A stretch of DNA of 64,000 bases, from positions 62,001 to 126,000 of the forward strand of contig JANWUR010000008.1 in NCBI GenBank assembly GCA_024958655.1, read 5' to 3'. The notes under the pieces are model-generated. The model was not told the origin of the DNA. It searched no databases and saw only the letters and a list, made by a program, of their open reading frames with translations. The stretch is from Cyanobium sp. FGCU6. Its GTDB lineage: Bacteria > Cyanobacteriota > Cyanobacteriia > PCC-6307 > Cyanobiaceae. Below, one piece after another: positions 18,216 through 25,790 of the stretch. Position numbers and translations under genes: made by a program. The stretch's first letter is position 1, and each line of letters begins with the position of its first letter.

Positions 18216-18619
18216 CGGGGCGGCAGAGGCGGGCTCAATGTGGCGTGGATCGAGCGATCGGTCCTCAGTTTCGCCGATCCTTCGGGATTGCGTCGTTGCG
18301 CGCCCAGCAGGGATGCAGGCCATGTGCCGCGGAACCCAGGATCCCGCCGTGCTGCGAGATCCCTGGGACGGCTGATGGGGGTTGTTCAAGGCACGCAACC
18401 CTCGTTGCCGCGACCCGCTGCCGCAGGCGGTCGCCATGCCGGCGCTGCAGCCGGTCTGACGGTCGGCACTGCCGTCGGTGCCGACAGCCTCCGCCAGGGG
18501 AGCCATGACATGAAGAGGGATGGCGGCGGGCGATCAGCTCACGGGGAGGAGCTGGCCTGGCCGTTGCCGCCACGAGCCACTCAGCTCCTACGGTCAGATC
18601 CAGCCACACCTGGTCCACC
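18216..18619. other. 404-nt gap between the cupin gene and pyrF with two inverted repeats
   Basis: No ORF in this stretch looks real on either strand; the short track ORFs here are Arg/Cys/Ser-rich shadows. It contains the inverted repeat GTCGGCAC-N8-GTGCCGAC at 18462-18485 and a near-perfect CCCAGGATC / GATCCCTGGG pair at 18335-18367. It also holds the candidate pyrF promoter. A small RNA or a decayed gene are both possible. Confidence 0.5.
18589..18594 (+). promoter_or_regulatory. Candidate -10 element TACGGT upstream of pyrF
   Basis: TACGGT lies 25 nt before the pyrF ATG and matches the TAnnnT pattern. No convincing -35 was identified. Confidence 0.3.
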
Positions 18620-19360
18620 ATGCCTGCAGCGATCGCCTCCGATCCCGCTGATCGGATCATCGTGGCTCTCGACGGCATGGAGCCCGCCCAGGCCCTGGCC
18701 TTTGCCGCTGCGCTACCGCAGCTCCGCTGGGTGAAGGTGGGCCTGGAGCTGTTCTGCGCCGCTGGCCCCGCGGTGGTGCTGCAGCTGCGCGACCAGGGCC
18801 GGCGCGTGTTTCTCGATCTCAAGTTCCACGACATCCCCGCCACCATGGCAGGTGCCTGCCGCAGCGCGGCGCGGCTCGGGGCTGAGCTGATCACTGTGCA
18901 TGCCTGCGCCGGCAGCGAGGCCCTGCGGGCGGCTCAGGCGGCGGCGACGGCGGGGGCGGAGGCGGCGGGCCTGCCGGCGCCCACCCTGCTGGCGGTCACT
19001 GTGCTGACCAGCTGGGATCCCGACCGCTTCGCCGCCGAGCTGGCGATCGGCGAGCCGGTGGCCGCCTATGTGCCGCGGCTGGCGGACCTGGCAGCGGCGG
19101 CCGGCATCGGCGGCTGCGTCTGCTCGCCCCTGGAGGTGGCGGCCCTGCGGGCGGCGCACCCCGAGCCCTTTGCCGTGGTCACCCCGGGCATCCGCCCGGC
19201 CGGTGCCGCCACCGGCGACCAGGCCCGGGTCATGACCCCCGCCCAGGCGATCGACGCCGGCGCCAGCCGGCTGGTGATCGGGCGTCCCATCGCCGCTGCG
19301 CCCGATCCGGCGGCCGCATTTGCGGCCTGCTGCGCCGAGCTGGCGGCAGCGGGCTTCTGA
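18620..19360 (+). CDS. pyrF: Orotidine 5'-phosphate decarboxylase
   Basis: Last step of UMP synthesis. The catalytic Asp-Lys-Asp array is in '[14 protein letters not shown]'. Phosphate-binding segments are '[20 protein letters not shown]' and '[17 protein letters not shown]', and '[14 protein letters not shown]' opens the barrel. At 246 residues it is a normal prokaryotic OMP decarboxylase. It is preceded by a 404-nt gap and followed, 58 nt later, by a WbuC-type cupin gene. Confidence 0.96.
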   Translation: MPAAIASDPADRIIVALDGMEPAQALAFAAALPQLRWVKVGLELFCAAGPAVVLQLRDQGRRVFLDLKFHDIPATMAGACRSAARLGAELITVHACAGSEALRAAQAAATAGAEAAGLPAPTLLAVTVLTSWDPDRFAAELAIGEPVAAYVPRLADLAAAAGIGGCVCSPLEVAALRAAHPEPFAVVTPGIRPAGAATGDQARVMTPAQAIDAGASRLVIGRPIAAAPDPAAAFAACCAELAAAGF

Positions 19361-19418
19361 GGCCCTCCCCAGCCGATGGCGCCGGTCCACGCCAGCATGA
19401 GGTCCCTGCACGCCGCCG

Positions 19419-19925
19419 GTGGAGCCCCTGCTGCAGCCCCTCGACCAGGCCCTGTTCGATCGCGTGGCGGCGGAAGCCGCCCGCTCACCGCGCCTGCGCC
19501 TCAACCACAACCTCCACGCCGAGCCCGATGCGGTGCAGCGGTTCCTCAACGTGCTCCAGCCCGGTACCTACGTGCGTCCCCATCGCCATCGGCGGGAGCT
19601 CCCGGGGACGGGCTTCGAGTGTTTCGTGGTGCTGCAGGGGGCGATCGGGCTGCTGCTGCTCGGGGAGGACGGCCGGGTGATCGGTCGGGAACGCCTTGAT
19701 GCCGCCGGCCCGCTGAAGGGCATCCAGCTGGCCGAGGGCCAGATCCACACTCTGGTGGCCCTCAGCGCCGATGCGGTGATGTTCGAGGTCAAGCAGGGTC
19801 CCTACGTGCCCACGGCCGACAAGGACTTCCTTCCAGGCTTCCCGCTCGAGGGCACACCCGAGGCGGCGTCCCAGGAGCGGGCCTGGCGGGCCCTGTTCGA
19901 GGGGCTCCCCGGCGCGGAGTCCTAG
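19419..19925 (+). CDS. WbuC-like cupin metalloprotein
   Basis: 168-residue cupin-fold protein. The arrangement 'RFLNVLQPGTYVRPHRHRR', then 'ECFVVLQGAIGLLLL' and 'GIQLAEGQIHTLVAL' is that of the WbuC family, first noted in O-antigen clusters and often found alone in cyanobacteria. The role is not established; a polysaccharide or lipopolysaccharide link is inference from the family name only. The start is GTG. Its TAG stop shares the tetranucleotide CTAG with the stop of the convergent DUF721 gene. Confidence 0.8.
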   Translation: MEPLLQPLDQALFDRVAAEAARSPRLRLNHNLHAEPDAVQRFLNVLQPGTYVRPHRHRRELPGTGFECFVVLQGAIGLLLLGEDGRVIGRERLDAAGPLKGIQLAEGQIHTLVALSADAVMFEVKQGPYVPTADKDFLPGFPLEGTPEAASQERAWRALFEGLPGAES

Positions 19926-20449
19926 GGCTTCGCCAGATCCTGCCGCCGGCAGAAGCTGCAGTGGCCCCACAGGGCCATCTCCCCGGCCGGTGCCGGCCGG
20001 CCGCAGGCCGGACAATCCGCCAGGCCATGCACATCGATCCGGCTCGGATGGCGGGCCCAGTCGTCCTGCTCCTGAAGGCTGGCCGGCGGCGGTGACGGCT
20101 GGGCGTGGTGCTGCTGGAAGCGAAGGTCGCGCAGTTGGAATCCCGCCCCCCGCAGAGCACCCAGCAGCTGATGGCGGTTGTACTGCAGCGCCTGAAGCCA
20201 GGGCCCCGGCGGAGCGCCCACGGTGAGGATCCCGGACTGCAGGCGCAGCGGCCGGCAGTGGGGCGCCAGCTGGGGGCCTGCAATCCCGGGCCAGGCCTGC
20301 CAGAGCCCCGCCAGATGGCCTTCCTGTCGCCAGCGCTGCTGCATCCCGGCCAGGCAGGCGGCCACGGGCTGGGCCGGCGCAGGCGGCGGCGGGATCAGCA
20401 GCGACAGGTTGCCGATGCGTCGGCTCTGGTCACGCGGGGCGGCGGGCAT
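19922..20449 (-). CDS. DUF721 / DciA-like protein with a four-cysteine C-terminal tail
   Basis: DUF721 proteins include DciA, the ancestral DnaB helicase loader of bacteria lacking DnaC/DnaI. The domain core reads 'LWQAWPGIAGPQLAPHCRPLRL' then 'GILTVGAPPGPWLQALQYNR' and 'LRDLRF', about residues 45-115. Unlike minimal DciA, the C-terminus has 'DCPACGRP' and 'GHCSFCRRQD', a CxxC-CxxC pair able to hold zinc. The start is at 20449. The gene ends in a CTAG overlap with the WbuC-like gene. Family assignment is good; helicase loading is inferred. Confidence 0.78.
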   Translation of the reverse strand: MPAAPRDQSRRIGNLSLLIPPPPAPAQPVAACLAGMQQRWRQEGHLAGLWQAWPGIAGPQLAPHCRPLRLQSGILTVGAPPGPWLQALQYNRHQLLGALRGAGFQLRDLRFQQHHAQPSPPPASLQEQDDWARHPSRIDVHGLADCPACGRPAPAGEMALWGHCSFCRRQDLAKP

Positions 20450-20517
20450 CCCCCAACGCTAGGGGGGTGCGGCAATCCGGATGTTGGCCGGCGGCAGCGG
20501 TGCGGCAAGGATGTGCC

Positions 20518-20523
20518 TACCCT
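20518..20523 (+). promoter_or_regulatory. Candidate -10 element TACCCT upstream of vipp1
   Basis: TACCCT lies 25 nt upstream of the vipp1 ATG in the short divergent gap with the DUF721 gene. It fits TAnnnT. Confidence 0.3.
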
Positions 20524-20548
20524 CGGGCCCTGCCCCACCCCCACCTCC

Positions 20549-21322
20549 ATGGGCTTCTTCGATCGGCTCAGCCGCCTGCTTCGCGCCAACCTCAACGACA
20601 TGGTGAGCAAGGCGGAGGATCCGGCCAAGATTCTCGACCAGTCGGTCACGGACATGCAGGCCGATCTGGTGAAGCTGCGCACGGCGGTGGCCACGGCGAT
20701 CGCCGGCCAGAAGCGGCTGCAGAACCAGGCCGAGCAGGCCGAGGCGCAGGCCAAGGCCTGGTACGAGCGGGCCGAACTGGCCCTGAAGAAGGGGGAGGAG
20801 GATCTGGCTCGCGAGGCCCTCTCCCGTCGCAAGACCTACACCGAGACCGCCACCGCCCTCAACACCCAGATCTCCTCCCAGGCGGGTCAGGTGGAGACCC
20901 TCAAGAAGAGCCTCACCGCCCTGGAGGGCAAGATCGCCGAGGCCAAGACCAAGAAGGACATGCTCAAGGCCCGTGCCCAGGCGGCCCAGGCCCAGGAGCA
21001 GCTCCAGAGCGCCGTCAGCGGGCTGGGGACCAACACCTCGATGGCCGCCTTCGAGCAGATGGAGGAGAAGGTGCTGGCGATGGAGGCCCGCAGCCAGGCG
21101 GCGGCCGAGCTGGCCGGCGCCGATCTCGAGAGTCAGTTCGCCGCTCTCCAGGGCACCGGCGTGGAAGACGAACTGGAAGCTCTCAAGACCCGCCTCTCCG
21201 GAGGCGCCAACCCCATCGCCCTTCCGGCCGAAGGAGGCCCGGTTCCCCAGCTGGAGCCGGTGCAGGTGGCGGAGGTGAATGCCGAGCTCGAGGAGCTGCG
21301 CCACTCGATCGACAAGCTCTGA
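20549..21322 (+). CDS. vipp1: Vipp1/IM30, PspA-family thylakoid membrane maintenance protein
   Basis: ESCRT-III-like membrane-remodelling protein needed for thylakoid biogenesis and membrane repair. The ATG at 20549 gives the conserved N-terminal amphipathic helix 'MGFFDRLSRLLRANLNDM', followed by long charged coiled-coil helices ('AEAQAKAWYERAELALKKGEEDLA') and the acidic C-terminal part that distinguishes Vipp1 from short PspA ('ELEELRHSIDKL'). The protein has 257 residues. The track start at 20105 is an artefact running through the opposite DUF721 gene. Confidence 0.93.
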   Translation: MGFFDRLSRLLRANLNDMVSKAEDPAKILDQSVTDMQADLVKLRTAVATAIAGQKRLQNQAEQAEAQAKAWYERAELALKKGEEDLAREALSRRKTYTETATALNTQISSQAGQVETLKKSLTALEGKIAEAKTKKDMLKARAQAAQAQEQLQSAVSGLGTNTSMAAFEQMEEKVLAMEARSQAAAELAGADLESQFAALQGTGVEDELEALKTRLSGGANPIALPAEGGPVPQLEPVQVAEVNAELEELRHSIDKL

Positions 21323-21328
21323 ACTTCA

Positions 21329-21334
21329 TACAAT
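21329..21334 (+). promoter_or_regulatory. Candidate -10 element TACAAT upstream of the thioredoxin gene
   Basis: TACAAT lies 24 nt before the thioredoxin GTG. It is followed at once by a possible hairpin CGGCCC-N13-GGGCCG (21335-21359) that runs up to the start codon. TACAAT is close to the sigma-70 consensus, but the -35 is weak. Confidence 0.4.
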
Positions 21335-21358
21335 CGGCCCCATTCGCAGAACCGGGCC

Positions 21359-21691
21359 GTGCCAGCCTCCGCCGCCGTCCTCGACCTCACAGACGAAACC
21401 TTCCCCGCCGAGGTGCTGGCCCGCTCCGGCGCTGTGCTGGTGGACGTCTGGGCCTCCTGGTGCGGCCCCTGCCGGCTGATGGCCCCGCTGATGGAGTGGG
21501 CGGCCACCGCTTACGAGGCCCGTCTGGTGGTGGGCAAGCTTGAGGCCGACGCCAATCCGGGAACCCGCGACGACCTGCGGATCCAGGGTCTGCCGACTCT
21601 GATCCTGTTCCGTGATGGCGTCGAGGTGGCACGCCATGAAGGTGCTATGGCCAGGCCCCAGTTGCAGGCCTTCCTGGATGCCGGTCTCTGA
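21359..21691 (+). CDS. Thioredoxin
   Basis: Small thiol-disulfide oxidoreductase of 110 residues with the classical active site 'WASWCGPC' (Cys35 and Cys38). The cis-Pro region is 'IQGLPTLILFRDG'. The start is GTG. It is one of probably several thioredoxins in the genome, so I do not give a trxA number. The aminotransferase start lies 14 nt inside its 3' end, suggesting coupling. Confidence 0.93.
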   Translation: MPASAAVLDLTDETFPAEVLARSGAVLVDVWASWCGPCRLMAPLMEWAATAYEARLVVGKLEADANPGTRDDLRIQGLPTLILFRDGVEVARHEGAMARPQLQAFLDAGL

Positions 21692-22877
21692 ACGCCTGAG
21701 CCGCCTGGGCAGCGGTGTCTTCGCCCGCAACGACCGGCGCAAGGAGGCCTACCGGCAGCGGCGGATGGAGAGCGCGGCGCCGCTGCCCGAGCTGCTCGAT
21801 CTGTCCCTCGGCTCCACCGATCTCCAGCCCCCGCCGGCGGCCCTCGAGGCGATCGCCGCGGCCCTTGGCCGGCCGGAGAGCGCCTCCTACTGTCTGCACG
21901 CGTCCACCTTGCCGTTCCGCGAGGCCGTAGCGGCGTGGGCCGAGCGGCGTTTCGGTACCCGGGTCGATCCTGAAACCGAGGTGCTGCTGCTGGTGGGATC
22001 GCAGGAGGGCACGGCCCATCTCCCCCTGGCGGTCCTCGATCCCGGCGACGCGGCCCTGCTGCTCGATCCGTACTATCCCTCCCACATGGGTGGCCTTCAT
22101 CTGGCCTCGGCCCGGCCGGTGCTGCTGCCGCTCCAGGCGGATCAGGGCTGGCGGCCGGTCTTCGAGCGCGTCAGCGACACCGACTGGCAGGAGCTGAAAC
22201 TGATGGTCCTCGGTTTCCCCCATAACCCCACCGCCACCACCGGTGAGCAGGCCTGGATCGATGCAGCGGTGGAGCGGGCCCTGCGCCACGACGTGGTGCT
22301 GGCCCACGACAACCCGTACGTGGATCTGGCGCTGGAGGGGGAGGCGCCCGCCCTGCTGCGCAACCCTGCCTGGGGCGCGTGCGGCATCGAGTTCTTCTCC
22401 TTCTCCAAGAGCTGGTGCCTGGGGGGCTACCGCCTGGCCTTCGCCATCGGCGCCGAGTGGCTGATCACCGCCTTGCGTCAGCTCAAGGGGGTGGTGGATT
22501 TCAACCAGTCGCTCGCCCTGCAGGCCGGGGCGATCGCGGCCATTGAGCAGGCCCCGGACTGGCCCGCCCGCCTGCGCGAGGTGTATCGCGACCGCCGCGA
22601 TCGCATGAGCGCTGCCCTCGACGCCGCCGGCTGGGCGGTGCCCCGCCCGTCGATGGCGCTTTACCTGTGGCTGCCGGTGCCGAAGGCGGCCCGGGAGCGG
22701 GGCCTGGATTCCGAGGCGTTCGCGGCGGCCCTGCTGGAAGGCACCGGCGTGTGTCTCACTCCCGGCAACGGCTTCGGTCCGGGCGGCGAGGGCTGGCAGC
22801 GGCTGGCCCTGGTGCATCCGGCCGACGACCTGGAGGCCGGCGCTGCCCGCATGGGAGCCTGGCTGGCTGCCCTCTGA
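21678..22877 (+). CDS. PLP-dependent aminotransferase, class I/II (LL-DAP aminotransferase-like)
   Basis: Fold-type I aminotransferase, 399 residues from the ATG at 21678. PLP site: 'FSFSKSWCLGGYRLAFAIG', where the Lys forms the Schiff base, and 'HDNPYVDL' carries the Asp that contacts the pyridine nitrogen. 'GFPHNPTATTG' and 'PSMALYLWLPVP' are typical of the succinyl- and LL-diaminopimelate aminotransferase branch. Exact substrate not determined. It overlaps the thioredoxin gene by 14 nt. Confidence 0.88.
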   Translation: MPVSERLSRLGSGVFARNDRRKEAYRQRRMESAAPLPELLDLSLGSTDLQPPPAALEAIAAALGRPESASYCLHASTLPFREAVAAWAERRFGTRVDPETEVLLLVGSQEGTAHLPLAVLDPGDAALLLDPYYPSHMGGLHLASARPVLLPLQADQGWRPVFERVSDTDWQELKLMVLGFPHNPTATTGEQAWIDAAVERALRHDVVLAHDNPYVDLALEGEAPALLRNPAWGACGIEFFSFSKSWCLGGYRLAFAIGAEWLITALRQLKGVVDFNQSLALQAGAIAAIEQAPDWPARLREVYRDRRDRMSAALDAAGWAVPRPSMALYLWLPVPKAARERGLDSEAFAAALLEGTGVCLTPGNGFGPGGEGWQRLALVHPADDLEAGAARMGAWLAAL

Positions 22878-22900
22878 GCCCGCTGGCCGGCGCCGGCGCC

Positions 22901-23653
22901 GTGCTTGCCGCAAGGCGCGCCCTGCCCCCCGCCGGCGTGGATGCAGCCCCCCTGCGCTGGCACCTGCAGGTGCTGCCGGTGTGTGCCAGCACCGAGCGGG
23001 AGCTGGAGCGCCGGCTCCGGGAGCCCGGCGCCGCCCCCCGGGCCGGTGAGGCCTTGGCGGTACTGGCGGCCCGACAGCGCTTCGGCCATGGCCAGCAGGG
23101 TCGGGTGTGGCAGTCGCCGGCGGGCGGGGTGTGGATCAGTGCGGCGCTGCCCTGGCCCGAGGATCCCGCCGCTGCGGCGGCCCCCGGGCTGGCCCTGGCG
23201 GTGGGGCTGGCGCTGGCGCTGGAGCCGCTGGGTCTGCCGGTGCGGCTCAAGTGGCCGAACGACCTCCTGGTGGAGGGCCGCAAGATTGCCGGGCTGCTGC
23301 CTCGCCTGCGTCTGCGGGGGGATCGGGTGCGCTGGGCTCAGGTGGGGCTGGGGCTCAACGGCTGCCATGCGGTGCCTGCCGGCGCCGTGGCCCTGGCGGA
23401 GCTGATCGGCCGGCGGGCCGACGCCCGGCCGCCGCGGCTCAGCGCCCGGGTGCTGCAGGCCCTGGAGTGGGCCGTGGCCGAGGCCGGAGAGCCCGAGCGG
23501 GTGCGCGCCCTGGCCTTGGCCCGCCTGCTGCTGCCCGCGGAGTCGATCGCCCATCAGGGGAGCCTCTGGCGCGCCGTGGGCCTCGGCATCGACGGTGCCC
23601 TGCTGCTGGAGGCCGGGGACGGCCGGCGCACTGCCCTGCATCGCCGCTTCTGA
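22901..23653 (+). CDS. birA: Biotin--[acetyl-CoA-carboxylase] ligase, short form
   Basis: Attaches biotin to the BCCP subunit of acetyl-CoA carboxylase. The core motif is 'LKWPNDLLVEGRKIAGLLPRL', and the biotinoyl-AMP loop is 'RFGHGQQGRVWQSPAGG', a variant of the usual GRGRxGR. There is no N-terminal HTH, so this is the non-regulatory class I form. The 250-residue frame starts at the GTG 24 nt after the aminotransferase stop; the track start at 22667 lies inside that gene. Confidence 0.88.
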   Translation: MLAARRALPPAGVDAAPLRWHLQVLPVCASTERELERRLREPGAAPRAGEALAVLAARQRFGHGQQGRVWQSPAGGVWISAALPWPEDPAAAAAPGLALAVGLALALEPLGLPVRLKWPNDLLVEGRKIAGLLPRLRLRGDRVRWAQVGLGLNGCHAVPAGAVALAELIGRRADARPPRLSARVLQALEWAVAEAGEPERVRALALARLLLPAESIAHQGSLWRAVGLGIDGALLLEAGDGRRTALHRRF

Positions 23654-23693
23654 AGCCGGCGCCCTGCCCATCGCCTGCATCGCTTGCGCTTCT

Positions 23694-23699
23694 TATATT
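23694..23699 (+). promoter_or_regulatory. Candidate -10 element TATATT upstream of the M23 peptidase gene
   Basis: TATATT, an AT-rich island in very GC-rich sequence, lies 54 nt before the M23 peptidase ATG. It is close to the TATAAT consensus; no good -35 at the expected spacing. Confidence 0.4.
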
Positions 23700-23753
23700 G
23701 CGTCACGCTTTCTCAGCCGCCTCTCCTGTCCCCTGCGGCGCTCCCCTCTCGCC

Positions 23754-25007
23754 ATGGCTCCCAAGCCCCACCATCTGCTGATGGCCGCGGCCGCCCTGGC
23801 GGCCGGGCCGCTCTCCGGTGTGCCGCTGGTACTGGCCCAGGGCGCCGATCCGGCTCCGATCGCGGCTCCCCCCATCGAGCCGCCTCCTCCGGTCACCCCC
23901 GATCCCGAGCCTGCTCCTGCCGCCGTTGCTCCGCCTCTGGCCGCACCGCCCCCTCAGGCCCTGCGGCCCGAACCTGCCGACCGGGTGATCGAAGCTCCCC
24001 GCAGCGTCGATTCCTCGATCGATGATCTGGTCCGGGATCAGGTGATTCTGCCCTCGGAGCGGGTGCGTGTGCGCGGCAACCTGGTGGTGCCGCAGATGGC
24101 CGGACCGCGCGAGCGGGCCTGTCTGGATGGTGCCCTTTCGATGCGCGAATGCGGGGGGGGGGTCGTGGTGGTGGGTCGCAGCCGCCGCGATGGTCTTGGT
24201 GCCACCGTTCTTGACGGCGGTGGCAGCGGCGCTGGTGGAGGGGGCGGTTCCCCGCTTCTTGGTTCCTCGGGGTACGGCTACGGCTCCGGCGAGCGGGTGG
24301 GGATCGATGCGGCGCCCCTGCCGCCGATCACCGTGCCGGTGACGGCCCTGCTCTCCGGGGCCGGTGGCAGTTTCCGCCTCACCGATGTGTTCCGGGTCAC
24401 GCCCCGTCCCGCGGCCGCCGGCGGCAACGGCAACCGCCGCCTGCTGTACCCGCTGGTGGGATCCGCTGTCACCACCAGCAGCTTCGGCTGGCGTCTGCAT
24501 CCGGTGATCGGGACCTGGAGAATGCACGCCGGCCTCGATCTGGCCGCCCCCGAGGGCACCCCGGTGGTCGCGGCCCTCACAGGGCGGGTGGTGATGAGTG
24601 GTGTGGCGGGTGGCTACGGCCTGGCGATCGAGGTTGAACACGACCGCCCCCGTCGCCGCACCCTCTACGGCCACCTCTCCGAGCTGTATGTAAAGGAAGG
24701 GGACACCGTGCGCCAGGGTGAGGTGATCGGCAGGGTGGGCAGCACCGGCCTGAGCACCGGCCCCCACCTCCACTTTGAGTTGCGGGTGCCGGAGGAAGGC
24801 GGCTGGGTCGCGATCGATCCGGGTGATCTCGATCCCGGCGGCCCGATGGTGGCCAGCCTGCCCGGCCTCCCCGGCCAGCCCGCTGGCGTTGCCCCCCGCG
24901 ACGTGGATGCGGTGGCCATTCTGATGGGCCAACTGCTGCAGACCCTCGAGCGTCCGCGCTCGCCTCTGCCCTCCGTTCCTGCTGCAGCCGCTGCCCCGCA
25001 GGGGTGA
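23754..25007 (+). CDS. Exported M23 (LytM-like) peptidoglycan peptidase
   Basis: 417 residues from the ATG at 23754. A signal peptide ('LLMAAAALAAGPLSGVPLVLAQG') is followed by a Pro/Ala-rich linker and a Gly-rich stretch, and the C-terminal M23 zinc peptidase domain. Zinc ligands are in 'HAGLDLAAPEGTPV' (His about 257, HxxxD) and 'STGPHLHFELRV' (HxH about 337-339). It acts on peptidoglycan cross-links or regulates amidases. An uninterrupted run of ten G lies inside the coding sequence (24143-24152). It faces an ABC ATPase gene convergently, with the small inverted repeat CCACC-GAC-GGTGG in between. Confidence 0.9.
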   Translation: MAPKPHHLLMAAAALAAGPLSGVPLVLAQGADPAPIAAPPIEPPPPVTPDPEPAPAAVAPPLAAPPPQALRPEPADRVIEAPRSVDSSIDDLVRDQVILPSERVRVRGNLVVPQMAGPRERACLDGALSMRECGGGVVVVGRSRRDGLGATVLDGGGSGAGGGGGSPLLGSSGYGYGSGERVGIDAAPLPPITVPVTALLSGAGGSFRLTDVFRVTPRPAAAGGNGNRRLLYPLVGSAVTTSSFGWRLHPVIGTWRMHAGLDLAAPEGTPVVAALTGRVVMSGVAGGYGLAIEVEHDRPRRRTLYGHLSELYVKEGDTVRQGEVIGRVGSTGLSTGPHLHFELRVPEEGGWVAIDPGDLDPGGPMVASLPGLPGQPAGVAPRDVDAVAILMGQLLQTLERPRSPLPSVPAAAAAPQG

Positions 25008-25036
25008 CCGATCCCCACCGACGGTGGACAACTGGA

Positions 25037-25786
25037 TCAGTGCCCAGCCGGATGCAGTTCCGCCTCGGCGTTGAGAGTGCCGGCGATGCGGCCGTCGCGG
25101 AACACCACGGTGCGCTCAGCACGCTCGGCCACGTCGTGCTCGTGGGTCACCATCACCAGGGTGATGCCCTGATGGTGGAGCTCGTCGAAGATCTCCAGCA
25201 CCTCCCGGGTGGTGTTCGAGTCGAGAGCGCCGGTGGGCTCATCGGCCAGCAGCAGGGCCGGCTGGTTGATGATGGCCCGGGCGATCGCCACCCTCTGCTG
25301 CTGACCGCCGGAGAGCTGGTTGGGTCGATTGTGCAGACGCTTGTCCAGGCCCACCCGTGTGAGGGCCTGCTGAGCGCGTGTCCGTCGCTCGCCGGCTGTC
25401 ACTCCGGCATAGACCATCGGGAGCATCACGTTCTCCAGGGCCGTGAGTTGGGGCAGCAGGTGGAACTGCTGGAACACGAAGCCCAGTTCCCGGTTGCGCA
25501 GATCGGCCAGGGCATCATCGTCGAGATGCTCCACCGGTGTGCCGTTCAGCACATAGCTGCCGGTTGTGGGGCGATCCAGGCATCCCAGGATATTCATCGC
25601 CGTGCTCTTGCCCGAGCCCGAGGCACCCATCACCGCCAGGTAGTCGCCGCGCTGCACCCGAAAGCTCAGATGGTCGAGGGCCACGACCTCGGTGTCACCA
25701 CTGCCGTAAACCTTACGGATGTCGATCAGCTGAGCCACGGTGTCGTGGCCGGGTTGGCGACCCGATGATTCCTGGGTGGGGCCCAT
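25037..25786 (-). CDS. ABC transporter ATP-binding protein, LolD/MacB/DevA type
   Basis: 249-residue ATPase. Walker A is 'GASGSGKST' (about residues 54-62), Q-loop 'FVFQQFHLLPQLTALENVMLP', signature 'LSGGQQQR', Walker B 'LLLADEPTGALDS', then 'VTHEHDVA'. The Q-loop and 'EPTGALDS' wording are those of the MacB/LolD/DevA exporters of lipoproteins, lipids or peptides. No permease is next to it, so its partner is unknown. The start at 25786 gives a 4-nt gap to the ndhB stop, so it is probably cotranscribed with ndhB. Confidence 0.9.
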   Translation of the reverse strand: MGPTQESSGRQPGHDTVAQLIDIRKVYGSGDTEVVALDHLSFRVQRGDYLAVMGASGSGKSTAMNILGCLDRPTTGSYVLNGTPVEHLDDDALADLRNRELGFVFQQFHLLPQLTALENVMLPMVYAGVTAGERRTRAQQALTRVGLDKRLHNRPNQLSGGQQQRVAIARAIINQPALLLADEPTGALDSNTTREVLEIFDELHHQGITLVMVTHEHDVAERAERTVVFRDGRIAGTLNAEAELHPAGH

Positions 25787-25790
25787 GGGA

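Noticed and set aside
25011-25027. CCACC-GAC-GGTGG as terminator between the M23 and ABC ATPase genes
   Set aside because: Only five pairs with a 3-nt loop and no T tract; too weak to list as a terminator.
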